Below are positions 27,145 to 38,452 of a stretch of 64,000 nucleotides of DNA, piece by piece (the stretch's first letter is position 1; each line of letters starts with the position of its first letter). The notes under the pieces were generated by a model. It worked only from the letters and a program-made list of their open reading frames with translations, searched no databases and had not been told where the DNA came from. The stretch covers positions 6,448,001-6,512,000 of the forward strand of contig NZ_CP125295.1 in NCBI RefSeq assembly GCF_030412785.1, written 5' to 3'. Origin of the DNA: Paraburkholderia sabiae (GTDB taxonomy: Bacteria; Pseudomonadota; Gammaproteobacteria; Burkholderiales; Burkholderiaceae). Position numbers and translations under genes: made by a program.

Positions 27145-27963
27145 CTAGCGCGCCGCCGCCATCGACGCGACGACGCGCTCGCGCAGCTGCGACCAGACGG
27201 TCATGTACTCGGCGCGGCCGCTGCCGACAGCGGCGCGCTTCAGCGCGTCGAGCATCACGAGTTCCTGCGCGACCTGCGTCGCGCCCGGATAGACGAGCGG
27301 CAACTGCAGCGGATTGAACGATGCGACCTGCCAGTGTTTTTCGGTGGCGAGGATCAGCGAGACAAGCCGCTCGATCAGGAAAGTCTTGACGGGCGTGTCG
27401 CCCTGCGCGTGACGCGCCGCGGCGTTGAGCGCGAAAGCGAGCGGCGTGCCGTTCGCCTCGGCGATCGCGAAGATGGTTTCAGCGAGGCTCAGCCAATGCC
27501 GCCAGAAGCGCGGCTTCGCGACGAAGTAGTTGCAATACACGCTGTTCGACGAATCCATGACCAGCGTGCTCAGCTCGACATCCGGCTTGATCAGCCGCAC
27601 CAGTTCTTCGAACGGTCCCCACGCGTTCGGATGCCCCTGCGCGCCTTGCAGGAATACGTTCGTGAACAGCGCGCCCGCATCGAAAAACGGCGAGAAAGAC
27701 ACGACATCCGTCGATTCCGGCACCGCGGCGAGAAACGCGCTGACGTCGCTTGCCTCCAGATTCGTCTTGGCTGCGAATTTCGGCGACAGAAAGCCGTAGA
27801 ACGTCTCGTCGTCCAACGCGTTGTTCAGCAGGAAGTTGCGGATCGGCCAGTATTCGCGCCAGTCCGGCCGCTGACCGATGTTGTCGAGCGGAATGAAACC
27901 TTTGTCCAGCGTGCTTCGGGTCTGCTCCGAATAGAAGATCTGATAGATATACGCGCTCGACAT
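27145..27963 (-). CDS. Conserved-looking protein of unknown function
   Basis: 272 residues from the ATG at 27963, with AGGA about 9 nt upstream. I recognise no catalytic domain. The N-terminus (MSSAYIYQIFYSEQTRSTLD) and 'WREYWPIRNFLLNN' look like those of proteins I associate loosely with polysaccharide or glycosyltransferase loci. The middle part (SFSPFFDAGALFTNVFLQG) and 'SSNSVYCNYFVAKPRFW' suggest a Rossmann-like alpha/beta fold with aromatic surface residues. There is no signal peptide or membrane span. Expression is divergent from the gcv locus. Confidence 0.7.
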   Translation of the reverse strand: MSSAYIYQIFYSEQTRSTLDKGFIPLDNIGQRPDWREYWPIRNFLLNNALDDETFYGFLSPKFAAKTNLEASDVSAFLAAVPESTDVVSFSPFFDAGALFTNVFLQGAQGHPNAWGPFEELVRLIKPDVELSTLVMDSSNSVYCNYFVAKPRFWRHWLSLAETIFAIAEANGTPLAFALNAAARHAQGDTPVKTFLIERLVSLILATEKHWQVASFNPLQLPLVYPGATQVAQELVMLDALKRAAVGSGRAEYMTVWSQLRERVVASMAAAR

Positions 27964-28166
27964 CGGTTGGAATCCTGGTTTTTTAGTGGACGAACAACGG
28001 CCGCATGGCGCCGTTTTGCAAGTATCGGCGGCGAGCGTGCAAGGCAATTGCCCAATCAGCATATGGATCCCGCATCAGTTCGCCCAATCGACGCACCTTG
28101 TGGGACATGCTTTTTTTGACCGCAAAACCGCGCTCATCGCCGCCGATCAACGCCCGCCGCCCCGAT

Positions 28167-28195
28167 TTGACAACCCTCCAGCCCTCGCGTACATT
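28167..28195 (+). promoter_or_regulatory. Sigma70 promoter of the glycine riboswitch and gcv operon
   Basis: TTGACA (28167-28172), 17-nt spacer, TACATT (28190-28195). The expected transcription start falls at the first base pair of aptamer 1. Confidence 0.85.
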
Positions 28196-28201
28196 CGCCG
28201 C

Positions 28202-28495
28202 ACGCGTCGGGAGAGCGCGCCGTTTGCTGTCGTCCGTAGTGCACAGCACGCAGCGCCGCCGAAGGGGCACACCCGCAAACTCTCAGGCAAAAGGACCGAA
28301 CGCGTCGAAAAACCCGCTCTTCTTCCGGTCATCGTGACCTCGTTCGAATGAGCACCCGTTTTTCGCACTCTGGAGAGCGGCAGTAGCGCAGATGCACGAA
28401 TGCATGCGCAGGCTGCCCACCGAAGGGGCGCGCGCCTCGTCCGCCAGCACTCGCTGACGGCAGCGCAATCTCTCAGGTATCGAGGACAGAGGGGG
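28202..28495 (+). promoter_or_regulatory. Tandem glycine riboswitch upstream of gcvT
   Basis: Two glycine aptamers in series. Aptamer 1 (about 28202-28308) closes with a 6-bp P1 (28202-28207 with 28300-28305) and holds CGGGAGAG, GCCGAAGGGGCA and ACTCTCAGGCAAAAGGACCG. Aptamer 2 (about 28366-28495) holds CTGGAGAG, CACCGAAGGGGC and ATCTCTCAGGTATCGAGGAC. These are the conserved cores of the class. Glycine binding should switch on the cleavage-system genes downstream. The expression platform, 28496-28582, lies just before gcvT. Confidence 0.92.
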
Positions 28496-28582
28496 CATGC
28501 AGTTATCGCTCGTTGACCCGGATCGGGATCGCGAGGGGTTTCGCCGCATGGCCTTTCCTGTTTAGCGATGCCCGAGGCCCCG

Positions 28583-29701
28583 ATGACCGAACTCAAACAC
28601 ACCCCGCTCCACGCCACGCACCGCGCGCTCAATGCCCGCATGGTCGATTTCGGCGGCTGGGATATGCCCGTCAACTACGGCTCGCAGATCGAAGAGCATC
28701 GCGCCGTGCGCACGGACGCCGGCATGTTCGACGTGTCCCATATGTGTGTCGTCGATTTCACGGGCGAACGCGTGCGCGCCTTCTTCGAGCGCGCGCTGGC
28801 CAACAACGTCGGCAAGCTGCAAACGCCGGGCAAGGCGCTCTACTCCTGTCTGCTGAATCCGCAAGGCGGCGTGATCGACGATCTGATCGTCTATTACTTC
28901 GGCGAAGAACACTTCCGCGTCGTCGTGAATGCGGGCACGGCCGAGAAAGACGTCGCGTGGTTCAGCAAGCTCAATGACGAAGAAGGCTTCGGCCTCACCA
29001 TCCAACCGCGCCGCGACTACGCGATCGTCGCCGTGCAAGGCCCGAACGCGCGCGAAAAAGTCTGGGCGACCGTGCCCCACGCACGCGCCGCCAGCGAAGC
29101 CCTCAAGCCGTTCAACGCAGCGCGCGTCGGCGATACGCCGTTCGGCGAGCTGACCGTCGCGCGCACCGGCTACACGGGCGAAGACGGCTTTGAAATCATC
29201 GTTCCCGCCGATCACGTCGAAGCGCTGTGGAACGCGCTGCAGGCGCAAGGCGTGCGCCCGGCCGGTCTCGGCGCGCGCGACACGCTGCGTCTCGAAGCGG
29301 GCATGAACCTGTACGGCCAGGACATGGACGACAACGTGTCGCCGCTCGACGCCGGTCTCGCCTGGACAGTCGATCTGTCCGCGCCGCGCGATTTCATCGG
29401 CCGCGCGAAGCTCGAAGCGGACGGTTCGCAGCAGTCGTTCGTCGGCCTGATCCTGCACAAGGACAACGGCAAGGCGGCGGGCGTGCTGCGCGCGCATCAG
29501 AAGGTCGTTACGCCGAACGGCGAAGGCGAAATCACGAGCGGCACGTTCTCGCCGACCATGCAGGAATCGATCGCCTTTGCGCGCGTGCCGAAAGGCGTGC
29601 AGCCCGGCGACGTGGTGCACGTCCAGATACGTGACAAGGCACTTCCCGCCAGCGTGGTTAAACTGCCATTCGTGCGCAACGGCAAAGTGCTCGTCGGCTG
29701 A
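28583..29701 (+). CDS. gcvT: Glycine cleavage system T protein (aminomethyltransferase)
   Basis: 372 residues from the ATG at 28583; GAGG 5 nt upstream decides against the ATG at 28568. GcvT takes the aminomethyl group from lipoyl-GcvH, releases ammonia and forms 5,10-methylene-tetrahydrofolate. Family marks include [17 protein letters not shown], 'DVSHM', '[12 protein letters not shown]' and [18 protein letters not shown], whose Asp is the catalytic residue. First gene of gcvTHP, controlled by the riboswitch upstream. Confidence 0.97.
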   Translation: MTELKHTPLHATHRALNARMVDFGGWDMPVNYGSQIEEHRAVRTDAGMFDVSHMCVVDFTGERVRAFFERALANNVGKLQTPGKALYSCLLNPQGGVIDDLIVYYFGEEHFRVVVNAGTAEKDVAWFSKLNDEEGFGLTIQPRRDYAIVAVQGPNAREKVWATVPHARAASEALKPFNAARVGDTPFGELTVARTGYTGEDGFEIIVPADHVEALWNALQAQGVRPAGLGARDTLRLEAGMNLYGQDMDDNVSPLDAGLAWTVDLSAPRDFIGRAKLEADGSQQSFVGLILHKDNGKAAGVLRAHQKVVTPNGEGEITSGTFSPTMQESIAFARVPKGVQPGDVVHVQIRDKALPASVVKLPFVRNGKVLVG

Positions 29702-29815
29702 TCGGTCACGCGATGAGCGTCACGAGACAGACACCGGACAGACACCAGATGGACACGAAAACGTCGCGTGCGTCCCACCATTTAAATTAACCGAATTACC
29801 GTATAGGAGCATCCG

Positions 29816-30196
29816 ATGAGCATCCCGGCCGATCTGAAATACACCGAATCGCACGAATGGGTCCGCACCGAAGCAGACGGCACGCTGACGGTCGGCATCA
29901 CCGACCACGCGCAGGAAGCGCTCGGCGACATCGTCTTCTTCGAAGTGCAGCAACTGAACCAGACCGTGTCGGCGGGCGATACCGTCGCCGTCATCGAATC
30001 GGTGAAGGCCGCTTCGGACATTTACGCACCCGTTTCGGGCGAGATCATCGAAGCCAACCCGAACGTCGCCGACACGCCCGACGCCGTCAACAGCGCGCCG
30101 TACGACAACTGGCTGTTCAAGATCAAGCCGGCTGCGGGCGCATCGCAGGACCGTCTGATGGACGCCGCCGCGTACGGCAAGTCGATCGGCGAATAA
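29816..30196 (+). CDS. gcvH: Glycine cleavage system H protein (lipoyl carrier)
   Basis: 126 residues, standard length. The lipoylated lysine is K64 in [14 protein letters not shown]. The protein shuttles the aminomethyl group from GcvP to GcvT. AGGAG lies 7 nt before the ATG. It sits 114 bp after gcvT and 64 bp before gcvP. Confidence 0.97.
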   Translation: MSIPADLKYTESHEWVRTEADGTLTVGITDHAQEALGDIVFFEVQQLNQTVSAGDTVAVIESVKAASDIYAPVSGEIIEANPNVADTPDAVNSAPYDNWLFKIKPAAGASQDRLMDAAAYGKSIGE

Positions 30197-30260
30197 GCCA
30201 CTTACTCACGAAGCGCGCGGCGTTCACGACTGAAGAACGCCGCGCCGGCAGGAACACTCC

Positions 30261-33191
30261 ATGAAGCTCGAACACCCGGATCGTCTGATGAACCGCACTC
30301 CCCTCTCGCTCGCCGCGCTCGAAGTGCATGACGCCTTCGCTGAACGGCATATCGGCCCGGATGGCGCCGATCAGCAGTCGATGCTCGAAGCCCTCGGCTT
30401 CGCATCGCGCGCCGCGTTGATGGACGCGGTGATTCCGAAGTCGATCCGCCGCCAGGACGCGCTGCCGCTCGGCCCCTTCGGCCAGCCGAAGAGCGAAGCC
30501 GAAGCGCTCGCCGCGCTGCGCGAACTCGCGGACAAGAACCAGGTGTTCCGCTCGTACATCGGTCAGGGCTATTACAACGCGCACACGCCCACCGTCATCC
30601 TGCGCAACGTGCTCGAAAATCCGGCTTGGTACACGGCATACACGCCGTATCAGCCGGAAATCTCGCAAGGCCGTCTCGAAGCGCTGCTGAACTATCAGCA
30701 GATGATCGTCGACCTGACGGGTCTCGCGATCTCGAACGCTTCGCTGCTCGACGAAGCGACGGCCGCCGCCGAAGCGATGACGCTGCTGCAACGCGTCGGC
30801 AAGCCGAAGTCGAACATTTTCTATGTGGCAGACGACGTGCTGCCGCAAACCATCGAAGTCGTGAAGACGCGCGCGACGCCTGTCGGCATCGAAGTAAAGG
30901 TCGGTCCGGCTGCGGAAGCGGCGACGTCGAATGCATTCGGCGTGTTGCTGCAATACCCCGGCGTGAACGGCGACGTGCGCGACTACCGCGCGCTCGCTGA
31001 CGCGATCCACGCAGCGGGCGGCCACGTGGTCGCCGCCGCCGATCTGCTCGCGCTGACCGTCCTCACGCCGCCGGGCGAATGGGGCGCGGACGTTGCAGTC
31101 GGCAACTCGCAGCGCTTCGGCGTGCCCGTCGGCTTCGGCGGCCCGCACGCTGCGTATCTCGCCGTGCGCGACGAGTTCAAGCGCCAGATGCCGGGTCGTC
31201 TCGTCGGCGTGACCGTCGACGCGCAAGGCAACCCCGCGCTGCGTCTCGCGCTGCAAACGCGCGAACAGCACATCCGCCGCGAAAAGGCGACGTCGAACGT
31301 GTGTACGGCGCAGGCGCTGCTCGCGATCATGGCCAGCATGTACGCCGTCTATCACGGTCCGCGCGGTCTCAAGATGATCGCGCAGCGCGTGAACCGCATC
31401 GCTGCGCTGCTCGCAGAAGGCGCGAAGCAACTCGGCTACACGCTCGTCAACGAGCATTTCTTCGACACGCTCACGTTCGAAACGGGTCCGCGCACGCAAG
31501 CGCTGCATGACGCCGCAACGGCGCGCCGCATCAACCTGCGCCGCGTGAGCGACACGCGCGTCGGCATTTCGATCGACGAAACCACCACGCGCGCCGATCT
31601 CGCCGATCTGCTCGCCGCGTTCGCGCAAGCCGCGTTCGTCGAAGCCGTGCCGCAAATCGACGAACTCGATGCGAAGCTCGGTCAGTCGAACACGTTCCCG
31701 GCGACGCTCGAACGCGAAAGCGCGCATCTGACGCATCACGTGTTCAACCGTCACCATTCGGAAACGGAAATGCTGCGCTATCTGCGCAGCCTGTCGGACA
31801 AGGACCTCGCGCTCGACCGCTCGATGATCCCGCTCGGCTCGTGCACGATGAAGCTGAATGCGACGTCGGAAATGCTGCCCGTCACGTGGCCCGAGTTCGG
31901 TCAGATTCACCCGTTCGCGCCCGCCGAGCAAACCGTCGGCTACCGCGAAATGATCGATCAGCTCGAACAGATGCTGGTCGCCGCAACCGGTTACGCCGCT
32001 GTGTCGCTGCAACCCAATGCCGGCTCGCAAGGCGAATACGCGGGGCTCTTGATCATCCACGCGTATCACGAGTCGCGCGGCGAAGGTCATCGCAATGTCT
32101 GCCTGATTCCCGCTTCGGCGCACGGCACGAACCCGGCGTCGGCGCAGATGGCGGGCATGCAGGTCGTCGTCGTCGCGTGCGATGCGCAAGGCAACATCGA
32201 TGTCGAAGACCTGAAGAAGAAGGCCGAACAGCATTCGGACAAGCTCGCGGCGATCATGATCACGTATCCGTCGACGCACGGCGTGTTCGAGCAGAACGTA
32301 CGCGAAGTCTGCGAAATCGTGCACGCGCACGGCGGCCAGGTTTATGTGGACGGCGCGAACATGAACGCGATGGTCGGTCTCGCGGCGCCCGGCCAGTTCG
32401 GCGGCGACGTTTCGCACCTGAACCTGCACAAGACGTTCTGCATTCCGCACGGCGGCGGCGGACCGGGCGTCGGCCCTGTCGCGGTCGGCGCGCATCTGGC
32501 GAAGTTTCTGCCGAATCAGACGTCGACGGGCTACGAGCGCGATGCGAACGGCATCGGTGCCGTTTCCGCTGCGCCGTACGGCTCGGCGTCGATCCTGCCG
32601 ATCTCGTGGATGTACATCGCGATGATGGGCGCGAAGAACCTGACGGCCGCGACGGAAACCGCGATCCTCAACGCGAACTACGTCGCGAACAAGCTCGCGC
32701 CGCATTACCCGGTGCTGTACTCGGGCCCCGGTGGACTCGTCGCGCATGAGTGCATTCTCGATCTGCGTCCCATCAAGGAAACGAGCGGCATCTCCGTCGA
32801 CGACGTCGCGAAGCGCCTGATGGACTACGGCTTCCACGCGCCGACAATGAGCTTCCCGGTGCCGGGCACGCTGATGGTCGAGCCGACGGAATCGGAATCG
32901 AAGGAAGAGCTGGATCGTTTCATCGAAGCGATGATCGCGATTCGCAACGAAATCCGTGAAGTCGAGGAAGGCCGCAGCGATCGCGAAGACAATCCGCTGA
33001 AGCACGCGCCGCACACGGCGGCTGTCGTCGTCGCGAACGATTGGAAGCATGGCTATGCGCGCGAAACGGCGGCGTATCCGCTGCCGACGCTGGTCGCGAA
33101 GAAGTACTGGCCGCCTGTCGGCCGTGCGGACAACGCCTATGGCGACCGCAATCTGTTCTGCTCGTGCGTGCCTGTCGCCGATTACGAATAA
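30261..33191 (+). CDS. gcvP: Glycine dehydrogenase (decarboxylating), GcvP
   Basis: 976 residues from the ATG at 30261 (AGGAA 8 nt upstream); an ATG nine codons later is also possible. The PLP-binding lysine is K724 in [19 protein letters not shown]. Other marks are FAERHIGPD near the start, '[14 protein letters not shown]', and '[15 protein letters not shown]'. It decarboxylates glycine and passes the aminomethyl group to lipoyl-GcvH. Single-chain (PA+PB fused) form. Confidence 0.97.
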   Translation: MKLEHPDRLMNRTPLSLAALEVHDAFAERHIGPDGADQQSMLEALGFASRAALMDAVIPKSIRRQDALPLGPFGQPKSEAEALAALRELADKNQVFRSYIGQGYYNAHTPTVILRNVLENPAWYTAYTPYQPEISQGRLEALLNYQQMIVDLTGLAISNASLLDEATAAAEAMTLLQRVGKPKSNIFYVADDVLPQTIEVVKTRATPVGIEVKVGPAAEAATSNAFGVLLQYPGVNGDVRDYRALADAIHAAGGHVVAAADLLALTVLTPPGEWGADVAVGNSQRFGVPVGFGGPHAAYLAVRDEFKRQMPGRLVGVTVDAQGNPALRLALQTREQHIRREKATSNVCTAQALLAIMASMYAVYHGPRGLKMIAQRVNRIAALLAEGAKQLGYTLVNEHFFDTLTFETGPRTQALHDAATARRINLRRVSDTRVGISIDETTTRADLADLLAAFAQAAFVEAVPQIDELDAKLGQSNTFPATLERESAHLTHHVFNRHHSETEMLRYLRSLSDKDLALDRSMIPLGSCTMKLNATSEMLPVTWPEFGQIHPFAPAEQTVGYREMIDQLEQMLVAATGYAAVSLQPNAGSQGEYAGLLIIHAYHESRGEGHRNVCLIPASAHGTNPASAQMAGMQVVVVACDAQGNIDVEDLKKKAEQHSDKLAAIMITYPSTHGVFEQNVREVCEIVHAHGGQVYVDGANMNAMVGLAAPGQFGGDVSHLNLHKTFCIPHGGGGPGVGPVAVGAHLAKFLPNQTSTGYERDANGIGAVSAAPYGSASILPISWMYIAMMGAKNLTAATETAILNANYVANKLAPHYPVLYSGPGGLVAHECILDLRPIKETSGISVDDVAKRLMDYGFHAPTMSFPVPGTLMVEPTESESKEELDRFIEAMIAIRNEIREVEEGRSDREDNPLKHAPHTAAVVVANDWKHGYARETAAYPLPTLVAKKYWPPVGRADNAYGDRNLFCSCVPVADYE

Positions 33192-33327
33192 GACAGATGT
33201 GTTGAAGTAGTGTGAACCGCGCGCCGCTCTTTCAGAGAGCGGTGCACGGTTCTGCCCGCAGTCCTGTTGCTCCGCGCGTCAAACCGTTACCATCTCACAC
33301 CGAATCAGCCCAACGAAGGAGTTTCGC

Positions 33328-34464
33328 ATGGTGCGACAGGTGCGAATGATGCAACCCCCGACACACCGTACGCGTGCGCCGCAACACCCCTCTCCCGCTT
33401 TCCCGCTGGCCGCGCTGTTGATGGCGGCCGTCACGTTCTGCGCGCAATCCGCCCATGCAGCGATGAATCTCTGCGCCGCGCCCGCACTGCAAACCAGCGA
33501 ACGCACCAACGCCGATCCGGGCGTCAAGGCACTGGTGAGCAATGTGCAGGCGCAATTGAGCGAGCCGGCGCATGCGGTGCGTCGCTTGCATACGGAAGGC
33601 ACGCTGCCGCACGAAGGCATTTACGATCAGAGCAAGGAAGCCGAGAAAGATCTCGACCTGTTGCGCGACGCCGCGCTCGCCTGGCGCGCGACCAGCGACG
33701 ATCGTTACCTGAAGCTCGTCGACCGGCTGCTGTATGCGTGGGTCACGACTTACGAGCCGTCGTTCAATCCGATCGATGAAACGCCGTTCGAAGGGCTGAT
33801 CCTCGCCTACGACATGACGGCGAGCGCGCTGCCCGTGAAGACCCGCAACGCGACGATGGCGTTTCTGACGAAACTCGCGAACGGCTACATCGCGCAAATC
33901 GACGCGCAGAAGCGGCCGCTTTCGGGCACGTTCCGGAACAACTGGCAAAGTCATCGTGTGAAGCTGATTGCGATGGCGGCGTTCACGCTCGACAACCGCA
34001 AGATGATCGAAGCGGCGCAACGTCTCTACATCGAGCACGTCAACGACAACATCGCGCCCGACGGCACGACCGTCGATTTCAGCGAACGCGATGCGCTGCA
34101 TTATGTGACCTACGATCTCCAGCCGCTCGTGACAGCCGCGCTCGCAGCGCGCCGCCACAACCGCAACTGGCTCAACGAGCGCGCGCCGGGCGGTGCAACG
34201 CTCGCCGCCGCGCTGAACTGGCTCACGCCGTACGCAACGGGCGAGAAGACTCACGACGAATTCGTGCGTTCGAGCGTACCGTTCGATGCGAAACGTCGCG
34301 AAGCCGGTTTGCCTGGCTATAGTGGACAGTGGGATCCGAAGAATGCGGCCGAGTTGTATCACCTCGCCGCGCGGCTCGACGGCCGCTACACGCCCGTCGC
34401 GCTGAAACTGGCACCGACGCCGCCCGCGTGGCTCGCCGTGTGTCTGCCTTTGCCGGCGCGTTGA
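33328..34464 (+). CDS. Periplasmic alginate-lyase-family protein
   Basis: 378 residues. A long signal peptide (hydrophobic core ~27-43, cleavage after AHA) sends it to the periplasm. The body is the (alpha/alpha) barrel type of the PL5-like alginate lyase family: '[18 protein letters not shown]', [13 protein letters not shown] with the catalytic Asn-Trp...His stretch, and [17 protein letters not shown] with a Tyr near the active site. GAAGGAG lies 7 nt before the ATG. It would cut alginate-like polyuronates, perhaps for exopolysaccharide turnover. It lies between gcvP and sdaA without an obvious metabolic link. Confidence 0.82.
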   Translation: MVRQVRMMQPPTHRTRAPQHPSPAFPLAALLMAAVTFCAQSAHAAMNLCAAPALQTSERTNADPGVKALVSNVQAQLSEPAHAVRRLHTEGTLPHEGIYDQSKEAEKDLDLLRDAALAWRATSDDRYLKLVDRLLYAWVTTYEPSFNPIDETPFEGLILAYDMTASALPVKTRNATMAFLTKLANGYIAQIDAQKRPLSGTFRNNWQSHRVKLIAMAAFTLDNRKMIEAAQRLYIEHVNDNIAPDGTTVDFSERDALHYVTYDLQPLVTAALAARRHNRNWLNERAPGGATLAAALNWLTPYATGEKTHDEFVRSSVPFDAKRREAGLPGYSGQWDPKNAAELYHLAARLDGRYTPVALKLAPTPPAWLAVCLPLPAR

Positions 34465-34585
34465 TCACGCGCTGTGCATCGAGCGCTCTGGCGCTCATGT
34501 TGTGCCGCGCCTTACCCGGCGCACTCCGCTGCCGCGTTACCCACGCAGTGCAGCATCGACGAAATTCAAGCTTGCAGGAGCAGTG

Positions 34586-35974
34586 ATGGCAGTCAGCGTA
34601 TTCGATCTCTTCAAAATCGGCATCGGTCCGTCGAGTTCTCACACGGTCGGTCCCATGCGTGCAGCGCTGATGTTCGCGCAAGGGCTCGAGCGCGATGGGC
34701 TGCTCGGGAACACGGCATCGGTGAAAGTCGATCTGTATGGATCGCTGGGTGCGACGGGCAAAGGCCACGGCACCGATCGCGGCGTGATGCTCGGCCTGCT
34801 TGGCGACGCGCCCGATACCGTCGATCCTGAAACGATCGCGGCTCGCCTCGACCAGGTGCGCACCTCGCGCACGCTGGCGCTGCTCGGCACGCACGTCATT
34901 CCGTTCGTGCAGAAGGAACACATTTCGTTCTACCGGCAGGCGCTGCCCGAGCATCCGAACGGCCTCAAACTGCGCGCTTTCGATGCCAACGGCGAGACGC
35001 TGCGTGAAGCGACGTATCTGTCGGTGGGCGGCGGTTTTGTCGTGACGGCGGGCGCACCGAATACGAAGGTGCTCGCAGCCGTCGAACAGTTGCCGCATCC
35101 GTTCCGCACGGGCGCCGAACTGATGGAGATGTGCAAGAACACGGGCAAGAGCATCGCGCAGCTGATGTGGGAAAACGAGCGCGCATGGCATACCGACGAA
35201 GAGACGCGCGCCGGCCTGCTGAAGATCTGGGACGTGATGCAATCGTGTGTCGCGCGCGGCTGCGGGATCAACAATCCCGATGCCGACGGCAATCTGCCCG
35301 GCCCGTTCCAGGTGAAGCGCCGCGCGCCGCAGCTGTATCGCGGGCTGACGGGTAATCCGGAGCGCGCGTTGCAGGATCCTTTGTCGATGGTCGACTGGAT
35401 CAATCTGTACGCGATCGCCGTCAACGAAGAAAACGCGGCGGGCGGCCGCGTCGTCACCGCGCCGACCAACGGCGCCGCGGGCATCATTCCCGCCGTGCTG
35501 CATTACTACACGCGCTTCATGCCGCACGCGACCCAGCAAGGCGTGCTCGACTTCCTGATGACGGCCGCCGCGATCGGCATTCTGTACAAGCTGAACGCGT
35601 CAATTTCCGGAGCGGAAGTGGGCTGTCAGGGCGAAGTGGGCGTCGCGTGTTCGATGGCGGCGGGCGCGCTCGCGGCCGTGATGGGCGGCACGCCGCTGCA
35701 GGTCGAAAATGCCGCCGAAATCGGCATGGAACACAACCTCGGCCTCACGTGCGATCCCGTCGGCGGCATGGTGCAGATTCCGTGCATCGAGCGCAACGCA
35801 ATGGCTTCGGTGAAGGCGGTGAACGCGGCGCGCATGGCGCTGCGCGGCGACGGCAGCCATTACGTGTCGCTCGATTCCGTCATCAAGACGATGCGCGAAA
35901 CGGGCGCCGACATGAAGACCAAGTACAAGGAAACGTCGCGCGGCGGGCTGGCGGTGAACATCATCGAATGTTGA
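34586..35974 (+). CDS. sdaA: L-serine dehydratase (iron-sulfur type)
   Basis: 462 residues from an ATG 5 nt after AGGAG. It converts L-serine to pyruvate and ammonia using a 4Fe-4S cluster. The N-terminal beta domain starts [20 protein letters not shown]; the alpha domain has the conserved cysteines in '[10 protein letters not shown]', [15 protein letters not shown] and [17 protein letters not shown]. Placement after gcvTHP makes sense: glycine and serine are interconverted through the same one-carbon pool, so excess of both can be burned. Confidence 0.94.
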   Translation: MAVSVFDLFKIGIGPSSSHTVGPMRAALMFAQGLERDGLLGNTASVKVDLYGSLGATGKGHGTDRGVMLGLLGDAPDTVDPETIAARLDQVRTSRTLALLGTHVIPFVQKEHISFYRQALPEHPNGLKLRAFDANGETLREATYLSVGGGFVVTAGAPNTKVLAAVEQLPHPFRTGAELMEMCKNTGKSIAQLMWENERAWHTDEETRAGLLKIWDVMQSCVARGCGINNPDADGNLPGPFQVKRRAPQLYRGLTGNPERALQDPLSMVDWINLYAIAVNEENAAGGRVVTAPTNGAAGIIPAVLHYYTRFMPHATQQGVLDFLMTAAAIGILYKLNASISGAEVGCQGEVGVACSMAAGALAAVMGGTPLQVENAAEIGMEHNLGLTCDPVGGMVQIPCIERNAMASVKAVNAARMALRGDGSHYVSLDSVIKTMRETGADMKTKYKETSRGGLAVNIIEC

Positions 35975-36048
35975 CGCTTTTGCGAATGACATCGGCAAGG
36001 GTCTCGGCGTAAGCTGTCGAAGCTCTTCTGACTGGAGGTGTGTTCGCA

Positions 36049-37749
36049 ATGTCGCTGTCTTCCGATGCTTCAAATATGACCACGGGCGCGCGGCTCATGG
36101 TCGACGCGCTGCTGACGCATGGCGTCGAGCGCGTGTTTTGTGTGCCTGGCGAGAGTTTTCTGGCGATCCTCGATTCGTTGCACGACGAGACTTCGCAGAT
36201 TCAGACAGTCGTGTGCCGCCACGAAGCGGCCGCGGCCAACATGGCGGAAGCCGTCGGCAAGCTGACAGGCCGGCCGGGCATCGCGATCGTCACGCGCGGA
36301 CCGGGCGCGACGCACGCATCGATTGGCGTGCACACCGCGTTTCAGGATTCGACGCCGATGATCCTGCTGATCGGCCAATGCGCGCGCGAGCATCTGGACC
36401 GCGAAGCGTTCCAGGAAATCGACTATCGGCGCATGTTCGGACAGATGGCGAAGTGGGTCGCGCAGATCGACGATCCGCGCCGTATTCCCGAATATATGAG
36501 CCACGCGTTTCATGTCGCGACGTCGGGCCGTCCCGGCCCCGTCGTGCTGTCGCTGCCGGAAGACGTGCTGAGCGACGCATGCGCCGCGATGCCGGGCGCG
36601 CCCGCTTATCAACGCGTGGCGGCAGCGCCTGCGCCGCAGCAGATCGAGCGTTTGCGCGGTCTGCTCGAAGGCGCGAAGAAACCGATGGTGATCGCGGGCG
36701 GCAGCGGCTGGACGCCGGAAGCGTGCGAAGACCTGCGCAGGTTCATCGAGAACTGGCAGTTGCCGATTGGCCTCGCGTTCCGCTTCCAGGACACGCTCGA
36801 CAACGAGCATCCGAACTATGCGGGCGATGTCGGCCTCGGCATCAATCCGGCGCTGGCCAAACGCATTCAGGATGCGGACGTGCTGCTCGCACTCGGACCG
36901 CGACTCGGTGAAGCGACGACGGGCGGCTACACGCTGCTCGACATCCCGAAGACGAAACAGACGCTGATCCACGTGCATCAGGGCGCGGACGAACTCGGCC
37001 GCGTCTATGCCGCCGACTTGCCGATCGTCTCGGGCATGCCGGAGATCGCGTCGATGCTGGCAGCGCTGAAGCCTTCGGCACAACCTGCATGGTCGGGCAG
37101 CGCAAAGGAAGCGCACGACGCGTACCTCGAGTGGCGCAAGCCGCGCAAGGTGCCGGGCGACGTGCAACTCGGCGAGATCATGCTGCAATTGCGCGAGCAT
37201 CTGCCGAAAGACGCGATTCTCACGAACGGCGCGGGCAATTACGCAACGTGGTTGCATCGGCACTTTGCTTATCGGCATTTCCGTTCGCAGGTTGCGCCGA
37301 CGAGTGGTGCGATGGGTTATGGCGTGCCTGCCGCGATTGCGGCGAAGTCTCTGTATCCGGATCGGACCGTGGTCGCGTTTGCGGGTGATGGGTGCTTCAT
37401 GATGGCTTCGTCGGAAATCGCGACGGCGATGCAGTATGGCTTGTCGGTGATTTTTGTCGTCGTGAATAACAGTCACTACGGCACGATTCGTATGCATCAG
37501 GAGCGGCATTATCCGAATCGCGTGCATGGAACGGGGCTCACCAATCCCGACTTTGCCGCGTTCGCGAAGTCGTTCGGCGCGTATGGGGAGACCGTCGAGC
37601 GGACGGAGGACTTTATGCCTGCGTTCAGGCGCGCTCAGGAGTCGAAGCTGCCTGCTGTGATCGAGGTTCGTATGATTCAGGACGCGAGCACGCCAGGGGC
37701 TACGCTTGAACAGGTTCGGGAGCAGGGGCGGAAATTGCGCGGCGAGTAG
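36049..37749 (+). CDS. Thiamine-diphosphate-dependent enzyme, acetolactate-synthase large-subunit-like
   Basis: 566 residues. GGAGG 10 nt upstream selects the ATG at 36049 over a GTG at 36040. The catalytic Glu is in VVCRHEAAAANMAEA; the TPP-binding motif is GDGCFMMASSEIATAMQYG ending in VVVNN; the central domain has 'MVIAGGSGWTPEACEDLRRF'. There is no small-subunit gene beside it, so this is likely a catabolic or orphan relative rather than the biosynthetic IlvB. The substrate is probably a 2-keto acid. A terminator hairpin follows at 37809. Confidence 0.82.
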   Translation: MSLSSDASNMTTGARLMVDALLTHGVERVFCVPGESFLAILDSLHDETSQIQTVVCRHEAAAANMAEAVGKLTGRPGIAIVTRGPGATHASIGVHTAFQDSTPMILLIGQCAREHLDREAFQEIDYRRMFGQMAKWVAQIDDPRRIPEYMSHAFHVATSGRPGPVVLSLPEDVLSDACAAMPGAPAYQRVAAAPAPQQIERLRGLLEGAKKPMVIAGGSGWTPEACEDLRRFIENWQLPIGLAFRFQDTLDNEHPNYAGDVGLGINPALAKRIQDADVLLALGPRLGEATTGGYTLLDIPKTKQTLIHVHQGADELGRVYAADLPIVSGMPEIASMLAALKPSAQPAWSGSAKEAHDAYLEWRKPRKVPGDVQLGEIMLQLREHLPKDAILTNGAGNYATWLHRHFAYRHFRSQVAPTSGAMGYGVPAAIAAKSLYPDRTVVAFAGDGCFMMASSEIATAMQYGLSVIFVVVNNSHYGTIRMHQERHYPNRVHGTGLTNPDFAAFAKSFGAYGETVERTEDFMPAFRRAQESKLPAVIEVRMIQDASTPGATLEQVREQGRKLRGE

Positions 37750-37808
37750 TTTTTTTGCCTGAGGCGCTTTTTGGATTTTTGGCTGAGCGCTGCTGATGGG
37801 GTTGTCGG

Positions 37809-37842
37809 GCCTCGTGGGGTTTTTGCTCTGCGAGGCTTTTTT
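37809..37842 (+). terminator. Terminator after the TPP-enzyme gene, inside the left repeat arm
   Basis: GCCTCG (37809-37814) pairs with CGAGGC (37831-37836), followed by six T. Confidence 0.75.
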
Positions 37843-38416
37843 GTTTGGGCCGCTTTGGGGGGTGCTGGCATCCGCGGGTTCGTAGCGGTGCTTCATGCGT
37901 TGCCCCTGTGCGGGGCGGCAGTTACTTTCTTTGCCGCCGCAAAGAAAGTAACCAAAGAAAGCGGCTTCAAACCTCCGGTGCCGACCAGGACAACACTACG
38001 GCACACGTTCTTTGAGCCGTCGCGCAACAACGCAAGCACTCCGTAGAAAGCACGTAATGAGGCGCGCGCGGCGCGAAAGATGACATCCAGTTGGGGCACA
38101 TCCGGTCGACTTGATTTTTGTGCGTTTGCCGTCGGCCCAATTGCGGCGGTATGTGCTCCAGACTGTGTGTGGGGTTTTCGCGCCGTGCGCGGTTGACTGC
38201 GGGCTTTCTACGGAGTGCGGACGTCGCTGCGCGACAGCTCAAAGAACCTGTGCCGTAGCGTTATTCTGGCAGGCACCGGAGGTTCAAGAGCGGCTTTCTT
38301 TTGCCTACTTTTCTTTGCCGCTGCAAAGAAAAGTAGGTGCCGCCCCGCACAGGGGCAACGATTGAAGCACCGATACGAATTCGCGGATGCCAGCACAACA
38401 ACAAAGCGGACCACAT

Positions 38417-38452
38417 AAAAAAAGCCTCGCAGAGCAAAAAACTCCACGAGGC
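38417..38452 (-). terminator. Terminator of the branched-chain amino-acid binding-protein gene, inside the right repeat arm
   Basis: Mirror copy of the terminator at 37809: GCCTCG (38424-38429) pairs with CGAGGC (38447-38452), followed on the minus strand by seven T. Confidence 0.75.

Noticed and set aside
37922..38337. CRISPR array, suggested by repeated palindromes
   Set aside because: Only two hairpins, in opposite orientation within an inverted repeat; no regular repeat-spacer pattern and no cas genes.
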